Below, piece by piece: positions 53,646 through 61,351 of a stretch of DNA of 64,000 bases. The position numbers and the translations under genes are program-made. The stretch covers positions 35,272 to 99,271 of the forward strand of contig NZ_FMXR01000015.1 in the NCBI RefSeq assembly GCF_900104415.1. The letters are read 5' to 3'. The notes under the pieces are model-generated. The model saw nothing but the letters and a program-made list of their open reading frames with translations. It searched no databases and was not told where the DNA came from. Source of the DNA: Eubacterium oxidoreducens. GTDB lineage: Bacteria > Bacillota > Clostridia > Lachnospirales > Lachnospiraceae. Every line of letters begins with the position of its first letter. The first letter of the stretch is position 1.

Positions 53646-55694
53646 ATGATTATATATAACACAACCTTGAAATACTGTTCAGGAAAAACAAAAAAGGATG
53701 ACAAAGACACTCTAAACCCGGTAGTAGATGAGAAAAAGCTGAAAGAGATCATTGCTGATGCAAATGATCGGCTTGGTGCAGAATGTGGCCTTGACGGAAA
53801 TCTTTCAGTACAAATAGTTGCGGGAAGAAAGGGGACATTGGAAGTTATCATGGTCTGCAACCAGGATAAAGTTTCTGTGAAGGAATGCGAAGATTGGATC
53901 CGGAATCATTTTGCTGAGAACTACTCTATCACAAAAGTGTCGGTTAGCAATTCTAGAGAAATCAGCGTAAAAGAATTTATAAGCTTCATTAGAAGTGCTG
54001 ACAAAATGGGGTTTTGCAATCGCGGATATCTTTACAACGACCTGGAATTTGATTACTTCGATAATTATCAATACAGTGTTCAGGAATATATGTATGACAC
54101 AACGCCTCTGATCAAGGAGGAAGCTTTTGAAAACGCTACTATGATGATGGCCGACCAAAGTTTTCTTGATGAGCTCGCGAGAATATACGCTGACAGGAAT
54201 GAAAGAAAATTCTATGGTCATCCCGTGCATTATAAGATTGCCGCAGCAAATGTTGAGGCTGCCAAAGATATGCTAAAACTACTGGTCAGATCATTACGGT
54301 CTAATGAAAGGTTACTGGGAACCCGTGCAAATTATATATGCAATATAGAAGAAGGATGCCATCACGAAACTGATCTTGAACATCTAATCAGTTCAAGCCG
54401 CGGAGCCACTATTGCAATAGAGATGACCGGCTCTGATGCTGATCACGGGGTATATGCCTCTTCCTATCACCAGGTTATTCAGTATTTTGAGGAACAAATC
54501 AACAGATGCCAGCTAAATACCCTATTTGTTTTCGTTGAAATAACTGAAAAGCCCGGTTTTTCAAAGCCTATGATTGCAACAATGCAGGAAGATCTGCATA
54601 TCATTGAGATCAAAGAAGGTCGCGGAGATAGGAAAAGAGCCCTGGAATACTTAAAAGCATTAACCAAAAAGTCTATGTTTGATGCGACCGCGGAAGAATT
54701 GGAGAAGGCTTTACCGAAGAAAAAGGATTACACTGCTTCCGAAGTTTATGAAACCTATAACAAATGGTTCAGCAATGGACTCAAAAGCAAAATTTATCAG
54801 TCATATCGGAATTGCGAAAAGGTCTCTATTGATTTTAAGAAAGCATCTGACTTTCCTTATGAAGAGCTCCAAAACATGGTCGGTTTAACAGAAATAAAGA
54901 GCATCGTGGATCAGATAATAAATGCTGCCAAGGTACAAAAAGCACGTAGCAAAATGGGGTTGGATACCTATGGTTCCTCTCGGCATATGATATTTACTGG
55001 CAATCCCGGAAGTGCTAAAACCACGGTAGCTAGATTACTGGCACAGATTCTAAAGAAAGAGGAAGTATTAGAATCCGGTAATCTCGTCGAGTGCGGAAGG
55101 GCTGATTTAATCGCTAAATATGTCGGTTGGACCGCAAAAACAGTTCGAAGAAAATTCAGAGAGGCTCAGGGAGGGATTCTCTTTATCGATGAAGCATACT
55201 CTTTAGTGGATGATTCTAACAGTTTTGGTGACGAGGCAATCAACACCATAGTGCAAGAGATGGAAAACCACAGGGAAGATGTAATTGTTATTTTTGCCGG
55301 TTACCCTGAAAAAATGGAAAACTTCCTGCAAAAGAACGAAGGTCTAAGAAGCCGAATCGCCTTTCATCTGAATTTTCCTGATTATAACGAAAAAGCACTA
55401 TTGGACATCCTTATGCTCATGGTAAAAGAAAAAGGATTCTCTCCGCTCGATGATGACACTCAGGAGAAGTGTCTGGATATTTTCGCAAATGCCTGCAAGA
55501 ATGCAGAGTTTGGTAACGGAAGATTTGCAAGAAACCTTCTTGAACAAGCTATGCTTCGACAATCTGACAGGATTATCAGAGATTCAGCTGGTAAACGCAT
55601 CAACAAGAAATCCCTCAGTACGCTCATAGCAGCCGATTTCGATGTTAATGCAACAAAGCAATATGCTAAACCTGCTAAGCGGATTGGATTCTGA
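53646..55694 (+). CDS. Tandem AAA+ ATPase of the CbxX/SpoVK type
   Basis: The 682-residue protein ends in a CbxX/CfxQ-like AAA+ module (about 405-670): ELQNMVGLTEIKSIVDQI, Walker A GNPGSAKTTVARLL (Ala before the Lys), Walker B GILFIDEAYSLVDD, sensor region VIVIFAGYPEKMENF and an arginine-finger GLRSRIAFHLNFP. Residues about 190-350 look like a second AAA module without Walker motifs (LLGTRANYICNIEEGCHHET ... TLFVFVEITEKPGFSKP). The first 190 residues are unrecognised. AGGAGG is 8 bp before the ATG. It opposes the Mrr-WYL pair and is the only long plus-strand gene in the island. Confidence 0.8.
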   Translation: MIIYNTTLKYCSGKTKKDDKDTLNPVVDEKKLKEIIADANDRLGAECGLDGNLSVQIVAGRKGTLEVIMVCNQDKVSVKECEDWIRNHFAENYSITKVSVSNSREISVKEFISFIRSADKMGFCNRGYLYNDLEFDYFDNYQYSVQEYMYDTTPLIKEEAFENATMMMADQSFLDELARIYADRNERKFYGHPVHYKIAAANVEAAKDMLKLLVRSLRSNERLLGTRANYICNIEEGCHHETDLEHLISSSRGATIAIEMTGSDADHGVYASSYHQVIQYFEEQINRCQLNTLFVFVEITEKPGFSKPMIATMQEDLHIIEIKEGRGDRKRALEYLKALTKKSMFDATAEELEKALPKKKDYTASEVYETYNKWFSNGLKSKIYQSYRNCEKVSIDFKKASDFPYEELQNMVGLTEIKSIVDQIINAAKVQKARSKMGLDTYGSSRHMIFTGNPGSAKTTVARLLAQILKKEEVLESGNLVECGRADLIAKYVGWTAKTVRRKFREAQGGILFIDEAYSLVDDSNSFGDEAINTIVQEMENHREDVIVIFAGYPEKMENFLQKNEGLRSRIAFHLNFPDYNEKALLDILMLMVKEKGFSPLDDDTQEKCLDIFANACKNAEFGNGRFARNLLEQAMLRQSDRIIRDSAGKRINKKSLSTLIAADFDVNATKQYAKPAKRIGF

Positions 55695-55700
55695 GCGTGG

Positions 55701-55721
55701 AGGGACGTCGTTTACGTCCCT
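55701..55721 (+). repeat. Hairpin directly after the AAA+ gene
   Basis: AGGGACGT-CGTTT-ACGTCCCT is a perfect 8-bp stem 6 bp past the stop. No T run follows; it may stabilise the mRNA end. Confidence 0.5.
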
Positions 55722-55894
55722 GGAAGCAATCATAGGTCGTCGGCTTGCTACCGAAGCTGATATTATGACCGGATCCTTAAAAACAGACAATGCATCAGTT
55801 TTCTCCCTATCCAGTAAATATAGTGTTTTATCGACTTTTATATCAGATACATCCATTTTTATGAAAACACTATCGAACTTCGATTCCTAGACGT

Positions 55895-55966
55895 AACAAA
55901 CCCGCTCAGGCACGTCAATCACCAGAGTAATCTTCTCTGTCATTGACATTCCCGGACGGGTTTGTT
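55895..55966. terminator. Three-tier nested hairpin between AAA+ and RhuM genes
   Basis: Outer arms AACAAACCCG/CGGGTTTGTT, middle arms GTCAAT/ATTGAC and inner arms CAGAG/CTCTG are nested within 72 bp, followed by TTTATATT. It may end transcription from both sides of the convergent AAA+ and RhuM units. The rest of 55,722-56,087 has no gene I would support. Confidence 0.6.
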
Positions 55967-56087
55967 TTATATTAATCAAGGCACTTAAGGCTAAGTGTCA
56001 CTTCATTCAAGTATTAGGGCTCATTTTGATATAACATCTAGTTTCACTTTTCGGGGTTCCTGAGTCATAAGTCAAACATTAACATGT

Positions 56088-57095
56088 TTATTTCCGTGCG
56101 TTCTTTTTAGCTGTTTTTGCTACGTCCTTTATGGTATTCAAATACTCCTCTTCCACAGGTGAAAGTGTAATCTCTTGGTATTTTCGATATTCATTCTTAG
56201 CCTTTTCAATTGCCTCCGCGTGACTAACATTACCTGGTCCATCAAGCAGTTTTCTATTTCCAGACGAAAGAACCGAGTCAAGTTGTTCTACATAATCACT
56301 CATATACATAGGCTTATGCTCAATAGCATTAATTTCAGCCAAGTCGAAGTAACCTGAGACAAGATTATTAAGAATTTTCAATTCATCTTCCTTTAGATAG
56401 TTCTTTGCAATTCCTATATCCTTAAGTGCAGGCAATTCTCCGGCAAATGAGGTAAGTCCCATAAATGGCTTCTCTGCATCTACTCTTTCATATATTACCT
56501 CTGCTGCTGTATGACCATGGGCTGCATAATGTAATTTATTTTGAACAATTTTAAAGAACTGTATTGACTCATCACTTCTTGGATTATAATCTACACTAGT
56601 TGCATACAAATCCAAGACCTGTCTGTAAAGAACTTTTTCTGACGAACGGATATCTCTAATTCTATCCAAGAGCTCTTTCCAGTAATTTCCACCACCATTG
56701 CCTTTTAAGCGCTCATCATCCATGGCAAAACCTTTGATGATATACTCCTTCAGAACAGAATTCGCCCATATACGGAATTGGGTACCACGTTGAGATTTTA
56801 CTCTATAACCAACAGATATAATCACATCGAGATTGTAGAAATCGACATTGTATGTTTTACCATCACTGGCAGTTGTTGCAAAATTTGCAACAACTGAGTC
56901 CCGAATCAATTCCCCTTCTTCAAATACATTTTTAATATGTCTTGAAATAGTTGATTTGTCACGCTGAAACAATTCCGCCATCTGATCTATAGATAACCAC
57001 ACAGTCTCATTTTTAAGATTAACTTCTAGCTTACTTAACCCATCTTCAGTCTGATATATAATAACTTCACCTTTATCGTCTTTATACAAGTTCAT
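56088..57095 (-). CDS. RhuM family protein
   Basis: The 335-residue protein matches the 'virulence RhuM' family: VWLSIDQMAELFQRDKSTIS RHIKN near residue 32 (a DNA-binding-like helix-turn-helix), VDFYNLDVIISVGYRVKSQR, and FRIWANSVLKEYIIKGFAM. RhuM genes sit in genomic islands and are thought to be toxin-like or antiphage, but their action is unknown. Its start overlaps the AbiEi-like gene by 14 bp with GGAGG in that gene, so the two are translated together. Confidence 0.88.
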   Translation of the reverse strand: MNLYKDDKGEVIIYQTEDGLSKLEVNLKNETVWLSIDQMAELFQRDKSTISRHIKNVFEEGELIRDSVVANFATTASDGKTYNVDFYNLDVIISVGYRVKSQRGTQFRIWANSVLKEYIIKGFAMDDERLKGNGGGNYWKELLDRIRDIRSSEKVLYRQVLDLYATSVDYNPRSDESIQFFKIVQNKLHYAAHGHTAAEVIYERVDAEKPFMGLTSFAGELPALKDIGIAKNYLKEDELKILNNLVSGYFDLAEINAIEHKPMYMSDYVEQLDSVLSSGNRKLLDGPGNVSHAEAIEKAKNEYRKYQEITLSPVEEEYLNTIKDVAKTAKKNARK

Positions 57096-57699
57096 TCATC
57101 AAGCCTCCTTCATAGATATTTCTATAAACTTTATCCGGATATAATGATAGGTATTCTTTTACAACCGAAAAATCTACATCTACTGAGTTAACAAAATCTT
57201 TTAACTTTGAAGTTAATTCTTGTCCGGAAATCTCACTATACTTGTCAATCACAGACATCAAATCCAAAAACTGTAATGCTGATTTATTTTTAGACGTCAC
57301 CTCTGCGACCGGTTTATATACAACAATAGTATTTCCATCTATCTCCTGCTTACGCTGTTTGGTAGATGCTACATTACTACAAACTTCATAACAAGAAGGA
57401 TTTTGCGTTGTAAATCCATATTTATTTGCAAGCTGTAATCCCGTTATATAGCCTTCCACTTTTTCTTCTAAGCCAAGATACTTCTTCTCGATATATTTAT
57501 CTACTGAAACCTTTCCTTTTGTTCCAAGAATTGTAACATAAGACAAGAAATATACACCATTATATAAACGTTCCAACTTACCTTCATCCACAAGCTTCTT
57601 CATCTCCTGACGAAGATAATCTTTTGAATCGCCTGGCAACTCAGTCAAAAATATCGGCTCACCATTTTTGTAATTTTCAATTATATAATCATATACCAT
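57082..57699 (-). CDS. AbiEi-like antitoxin-domain protein (DUF6088 type), copy 2
   Basis: The 205-residue protein is a paralogue of the one at 50,433: SKDYLRQEMKKLVDEGKLER wing, GVYFLSYVT, ALQFLDLMSVIDKYSEI and LSLYPDKVYRNIYEGG. ATG 57699 follows GAGGTG; a GTG at 57708 is the alternative. A promoter and a CTGAAAT/ATTTCAG dyad lie upstream, suiting an autoregulated antitoxin. The overlap with RhuM suggests it is that protein's antitoxin or repressor, which is inference. Confidence 0.78.
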   Translation of the reverse strand: MVYDYIIENYKNGEPIFLTELPGDSKDYLRQEMKKLVDEGKLERLYNGVYFLSYVTILGTKGKVSVDKYIEKKYLGLEEKVEGYITGLQLANKYGFTTQNPSCYEVCSNVASTKQRKQEIDGNTIVVYKPVAEVTSKNKSALQFLDLMSVIDKYSEISGQELTSKLKDFVNSVDVDFSVVKEYLSLYPDKVYRNIYEGGLMNELV

Positions 57700-57717
57700 T
57701 TGGTTCACCTCACAAAT

Positions 57718-57769
57718 CTGAAATCATTTATTTCAGCTTTATGATACAATCATTTATCCCTATTTGCAA
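57718..57769 (-). promoter_or_regulatory. Promoter with downstream operator-like dyad for the AbiEi-like/RhuM pair
   Basis: TTGCAA (57764-57769) and TATCAT (57741-57746) are 17 bp apart on the minus strand. A perfect dyad CTGAAAT-N5-ATTTCAG (57718-57736) overlaps the expected transcription start. A possible zinc-ribbon-like peptide remnant (ESCPVCKNKNLQIGIND) reads through the same bases on the minus strand (57,728-57,858). Confidence 0.65.
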
Positions 57770-57859
57770 GTTTTTATTCTTACAGACCGGACAGCTCTCC
57801 TGGTCAATTCTTGGTAATTTACGAAGCTTCGCACAACCAGAATTCTTTGTAAAATCAGT

Positions 57860-58086
57860 ATTCCGCAGCTATTCAACGACCTTGTCCACCACATGGCGAC
57901 CACTCGTTGGACCACTTCATTTCATAATGTTCACAAAACACCCCTTCACGAATATTCCGAAACGAAGCTTCGTAACTCTGAAGCCCCATAAATACAGCAT
58001 TCTGTCAAAAATCTGCAAATTGCCAACAATGTGCGGATAATCCGTTACTTCACTAAAAAAGTAAGTAACAGGATACGCATAAAGGT
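57860..58086. repeat. 227-bp dispersed repeat, copy 2
   Basis: It is co-linear with copy 1 at 48,089-48,315, in the same orientation and 9.77 kb away. It carries the same palindrome and hairpins. It lies between the cut-off end of the GNAT toxin remnant and the AbiEi-like/RhuM promoter. A further ACGAAGCTTCG is at 57,821, outside the repeat. Confidence 0.85.
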
Positions 58087-58134
58087 ACACAATTCCTTTA
58101 TGCAAAAATCCGTGCTTCACAGCTTAGTTTCTTG

Positions 58135-58475
58135 TTAAATTGCAAGCTTTCCAACTTTTATTGCTGGCAACGACATAAATTGTACATTTTCTAATTCGAT
58201 TCCACTTTTCTTATCAGCAGTCAGGCGAACTGTATCTGCTGATAGTGTAAATAAACCAACAAGCTCATTTGTTTTTCTATGAACCATCACATAGGTTTTA
58301 AAAACACACAATTCATCCAGTGCTAAGGCATCATCTCGTATAAATGATGCATATTCCTCTGCCTCTCCAGAGTCAAAAAATACTGTGAGATATCACCAAC
58401 CGCTTCATCAGATATAGGCAATATCTTCACAGCATCTAAAAGTTCATCTGCTTTATCTTCTGTAAGGTAACGCAT
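58135..58475 (-). pseudogene. GNAT-type toxin, frameshifted and truncated
   Basis: The minus strand starts MRYLTEDKADELLDAVKILP and meets a shift at the TTTTTT run near 58,380. The other frame continues FDSGEAEEYASFIRDDALAL, KTYVMVHRKTNELVGLFTLS and FMSLPAIKVGKLAI-stop. The latter is the strand just before the acetyl-CoA pyrophosphate loop of GNAT toxins (TacT/AtaT type), which is missing because the gene ends next to the 227-bp repeat. The length 341 is not a multiple of three. ATG overlaps the antitoxin stop (TAATG). Confidence 0.7.
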
Positions 58476-58630
58476 TACTTACTCATCGCCTTTCTAACTT
58501 TTTCAAGCATTCTTTTATTCCTGTCGATTGCCTCCTTAGAAGGGACTTTCTTTACTTCAGCAATAATTCTCTTTGCATCTATTCCAGACAAAGCAGGTGT
58601 TGGTTGAATTGGCTTAACTTTAACTCTCAT
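58475..58630 (-). CDS. Small antitoxin-like protein of the GNAT module
   Basis: A 51-residue basic protein (MRVKVKPIQPTPALSGIDAK ... KEAIDRNKRMLEKVRKAMSK) upstream of the broken GNAT gene with a 1-base stop/start overlap. Such short proteins precede GNAT toxins and neutralise them or bind DNA. The toxin is broken, so the antitoxin may be an orphan. Confidence 0.65.
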   Translation of the reverse strand: MRVKVKPIQPTPALSGIDAKRIIAEVKKVPSKEAIDRNKRMLEKVRKAMSK

Positions 58631-58644
58631 TTTGACTCCCAGCA

Positions 58645-60333
58645 CTAATATCCCACTTTCCTTAATTCATCCATCAGCGCAGTCCTGCGCTTGTACTCCA
58701 CTCTCCATTTTTGAACGATTCTATCAGCCTCACTTTTTCCATTTTCACATTTAGCAAGCTTTCTAAGATATTGTACTAGCTCCCTATATCGTCCACGGCT
58801 ACTAGCTCGCTCCATTTCATGTATAATATAATTAGCATAAACACGAATAACTCTCTCTGGGAACTCCTTCCTCATTTGTTTCTCATATTTGTCGAGCAAA
58901 GCTACATTATTTTTTTCTTCCACAATCTTCATAAGCTTCTCATATTTATTTTCCTGAGCTAATATATCACATATAAAATAAATATTATCACTTGCTTCCA
59001 ATATCGAGTCTATAAACTTATTCCATTCTGTTTTTGAGCCAATACACTTCTTCAACTTATTATAATATGTCAAATCTGTCTGATAGCAGTGAAGAAGCTG
59101 AAAAATCAGCTCTTTGGTATATTTGTCCTCATCTCTCAGTTCTTCATATAAAGAAATAAGTTGTTCACTATATCTCTTAACCTTCTTTGCACAGTCCTTA
59201 TCCAGCCTTTTACTTTCTTCTAATATTTGCAATGCCAAAGGCTGATTATTAGCCTCAAGTGCTTCTTCAAGCTCCAACTCTCTCACGCTAGAAAAATGTC
59301 TATGTTGGGTTCTAAATTCCAAGATTTCTTCGTCGGACAAATGTAGTTGTCTCATATATTCTAACCTTAACAGTACTACATCCTGATACCCATATCTTAC
59401 TGAATAAATAGCTCCAGCATCATTCTGCATTTTATGCTCTTGGATAATATCATCCAAGATTTCCATCCGCTCTTTGATTTCATCTTCCGAGAGGAAAAAC
59501 TGTTCATAAAATTCATCAATATATTCCTGCATATAATCAACTACATAGTCAGTTTCCTTATTCACTAGAAACCACTTTTTAATAGCTAATACCTCCTCTT
59601 CTGGAGCATTTAATGTCAAGCTTTTCCAATAATCATAACAGGTTTGAGCCACCATTCCTGCCCCACCATCCGAGTCATCCATATCAGCATTTGCGACTTC
59701 ATAAAAAACAATATTCACCAACTCAAAAGCCTGCAAATAACAACCATGTTCCATCAAAAAGGGTATTTTATCATCCAAAAATCGACCTAAATCACAACAA
59801 AAACCGTATGCATTATTCCAATCGATAAAGCCGCCTCGTCCACTATATTGATATAAAATAGACTTTATTTCCTTTTTCAATTCTGCCATTAGCTGCGCTG
59901 TCATTTTAAAGTCATACTTTAACTGCAACCGATTTTTCAAGCCATCATCGTTTATTAAAAGATGAACCAATAGTTCTTTGGCATCTTGCTCAGGAATTTT
60001 ATCTACCAACGCCTCTACTTCTTGTCTCAAAGTATACATAGGAGATATAGCATTTTCCTCTTCATCCTCATTCCTCTCTAAATATCCCTCATATTCGCAA
60101 AGCACTGCTGCCATATGCTTGCAATTATACCCTTTTGCAGCATATGGACAATCACATGTCATATCTATGATATCCTCTCCGTCTAAATCAATAGACACGT
60201 GATAATAATCACTTCCAGCAACCTCAGCCTCAATCCTATTCTCTAAGACTTCAAAATCAATTACTTTACCGTCTTCGCAATACATCATACCCCGGTTTAA
60301 TATATGGTTTTCAAATAAATTCATCCAATTCAT
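58645..60333 (-). CDS. SWIM zinc-finger domain protein
   Basis: The 562-residue protein has a SWIM finger near the N-terminus: TCDCPYAAKGYNCKHMAAVL (Cys-x-Cys ... Cys-x-His, about 58-77). The remainder is helical repeats rich in Glu, Lys and Tyr without a recognised enzyme. SWIM domains bind DNA or proteins. Unlike SWIM-SNF2 helicases no helicase is attached. ATG 60333 with AGGA upstream is preferred over 60357. It is 14 bp past the small antitoxin-like gene on the same strand. Confidence 0.78.
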   Translation of the reverse strand: MNWMNLFENHILNRGMMYCEDGKVIDFEVLENRIEAEVAGSDYYHVSIDLDGEDIIDMTCDCPYAAKGYNCKHMAAVLCEYEGYLERNEDEEENAISPMYTLRQEVEALVDKIPEQDAKELLVHLLINDDGLKNRLQLKYDFKMTAQLMAELKKEIKSILYQYSGRGGFIDWNNAYGFCCDLGRFLDDKIPFLMEHGCYLQAFELVNIVFYEVANADMDDSDGGAGMVAQTCYDYWKSLTLNAPEEEVLAIKKWFLVNKETDYVVDYMQEYIDEFYEQFFLSEDEIKERMEILDDIIQEHKMQNDAGAIYSVRYGYQDVVLLRLEYMRQLHLSDEEILEFRTQHRHFSSVRELELEEALEANNQPLALQILEESKRLDKDCAKKVKRYSEQLISLYEELRDEDKYTKELIFQLLHCYQTDLTYYNKLKKCIGSKTEWNKFIDSILEASDNIYFICDILAQENKYEKLMKIVEEKNNVALLDKYEKQMRKEFPERVIRVYANYIIHEMERASSRGRYRELVQYLRKLAKCENGKSEADRIVQKWRVEYKRRTALMDELRKVGY

Positions 60334-60375
60334 ATTTTTTCCTGCCCTGTCCCTCAAGATTTCAAGTACAAATAC

Positions 60376-60885
60376 TTATTTTTTTGTCCTAAAACCATAC
60401 TCCTTTTTTAATCTCTCAAATATTTCGTAAGCAACAGGGCAGATTGATATGATATCTAAAAATCCAAGTAAGCTATGTAATCTTTCCGGTTGATTGGTAT
60501 ATGGATAATTCTTACAGTTTTCCGGTCTACATTCTCCGAGCTTACACTCACCATCCCCATTCAAGAAATCGCAAGGCTTATGCTTCGTTTGATACTCTAG
60601 TCCATATTCATCCTTTTCTAAGAAAAAATCAATAAACTGTTCTTCTGATATTCCCAGATGTCTCGCATCATTCTCAATATCCTCAGCTGGTATACTCCCT
60701 TTATACAGCCTGCAGCAGTTTCGACATTTACTGCAATCATAATCTGAAAACAATTCATTATGTAACTCAAGGAACTGTTTATCCAATTTTTCCTCATCCG
60801 CATGGCCTTTTAAAAATGTACGGAACCTATAGTTCTCTTCTTCCTTTAATTCGGCTGCCTGCTGAACCTTATCTGGTGTTATCAT
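60376..60885 (-). CDS. YkgJ family cysteine cluster protein
   Basis: A 169-residue protein with CSKCRNCCRLYKG (about 53-65) and CDFLNGDGECKLGECRPENC (about 103-122), the Cys-x-x-Cys-x-x-Cys-Cys pattern of YkgJ/UPF0153 proteins that probably bind a metal. Function unknown. It is 42 bp upstream of the SWIM gene and likely cotranscribed. Confidence 0.82.
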   Translation of the reverse strand: MITPDKVQQAAELKEEENYRFRTFLKGHADEEKLDKQFLELHNELFSDYDCSKCRNCCRLYKGSIPAEDIENDARHLGISEEQFIDFFLEKDEYGLEYQTKHKPCDFLNGDGECKLGECRPENCKNYPYTNQPERLHSLLGFLDIISICPVAYEIFERLKKEYGFRTKK

Positions 60886-60945
60886 GGTATTCTTCTCCTT
60901 TAAATAATACGTATATATTGAGCCAGTCAGCTTACATTTTATCCA

Positions 60946-61128
60946 TTAATCAAATGGCAAATCTTCTTTCGTACCATCTCTATCTATTTCGTGGATACCT
61001 GCTTTGCCTCCTATCTCTTCCCACGTAACACCATAGGCAAATCCACATTCTGTATATCCTGTAACAAATGCAAATGTCTCATCCGATTCTATATATGAAT
61101 TTGAAATATTATTTTTCTTTTTCCCCAT
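60946..61128 (-). CDS. Small hypothetical protein
   Basis: A 60-residue protein with TFAFVTGYTECGFAYGVTWE and EEIGGKAGIHEID, a pattern seen in small hypothetical proteins of Clostridia. No domain is known to me. The ATG at 61128 has GGGAG 12 bp upstream; a TTG at 61149 gives 67 residues. Confidence 0.55.
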   Translation of the reverse strand: MGKKKNNISNSYIESDETFAFVTGYTECGFAYGVTWEEIGGKAGIHEIDRDGTKEDLPFD

Positions 61129-61238
61129 GGCAAATATATTCTCCCACAAATATTTTTCACATCTACATAAAACTAGCCTAATTTATAATATGTATCAAAG
61201 CACGAACTCTAAAAGGAGCTGCACTAGCTATTGTAAGC

Positions 61239-61349
61239 CTAATATGCAAAGATGAATGTTCTACGTCGTCTCTGCTGACATCCATATTCAGCAGCATTAA
61301 TAACACGCCACTCAACTGTATATCCTTCATCACGGAAGCAAGCCTCCAT
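61239..61349 (-). pseudogene. DNA cytosine-5 methyltransferase, short fragment
   Basis: The minus strand reads ACFRDEGYTVEWRVINAAEY then GCQQRRRRTFIFAY-stop. This is motif VIII with its lead-in from C5 cytosine methyltransferases (Gln-x-Arg-x-Arg). Nothing of the catalytic Pro-Cys or target-recognition domain remains. It directly abuts the stop of the broken RloB gene. The rest of 61,129-61,238 holds nothing I can support. Confidence 0.75.
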
Positions 61350-61351
61350 CT

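Noticed and set aside
55642..55890. An 82-codon plus-strand open frame overlapping the AAA+ 3' end, and a minus-strand frame opposite to it
   Set aside because: Composition is unlike a protein, neither has a ribosome site, and the plus frame starts inside the AAA+ gene. The region is better described as untranslated with hairpins.
57917..58120. A 67-codon minus-strand frame inside the second 227-bp repeat
   Set aside because: The matching frame in copy 1 ends earlier, the start differs and substitutions do not favour synonymous sites clearly. I treat the repeat as non-coding, with some doubt.
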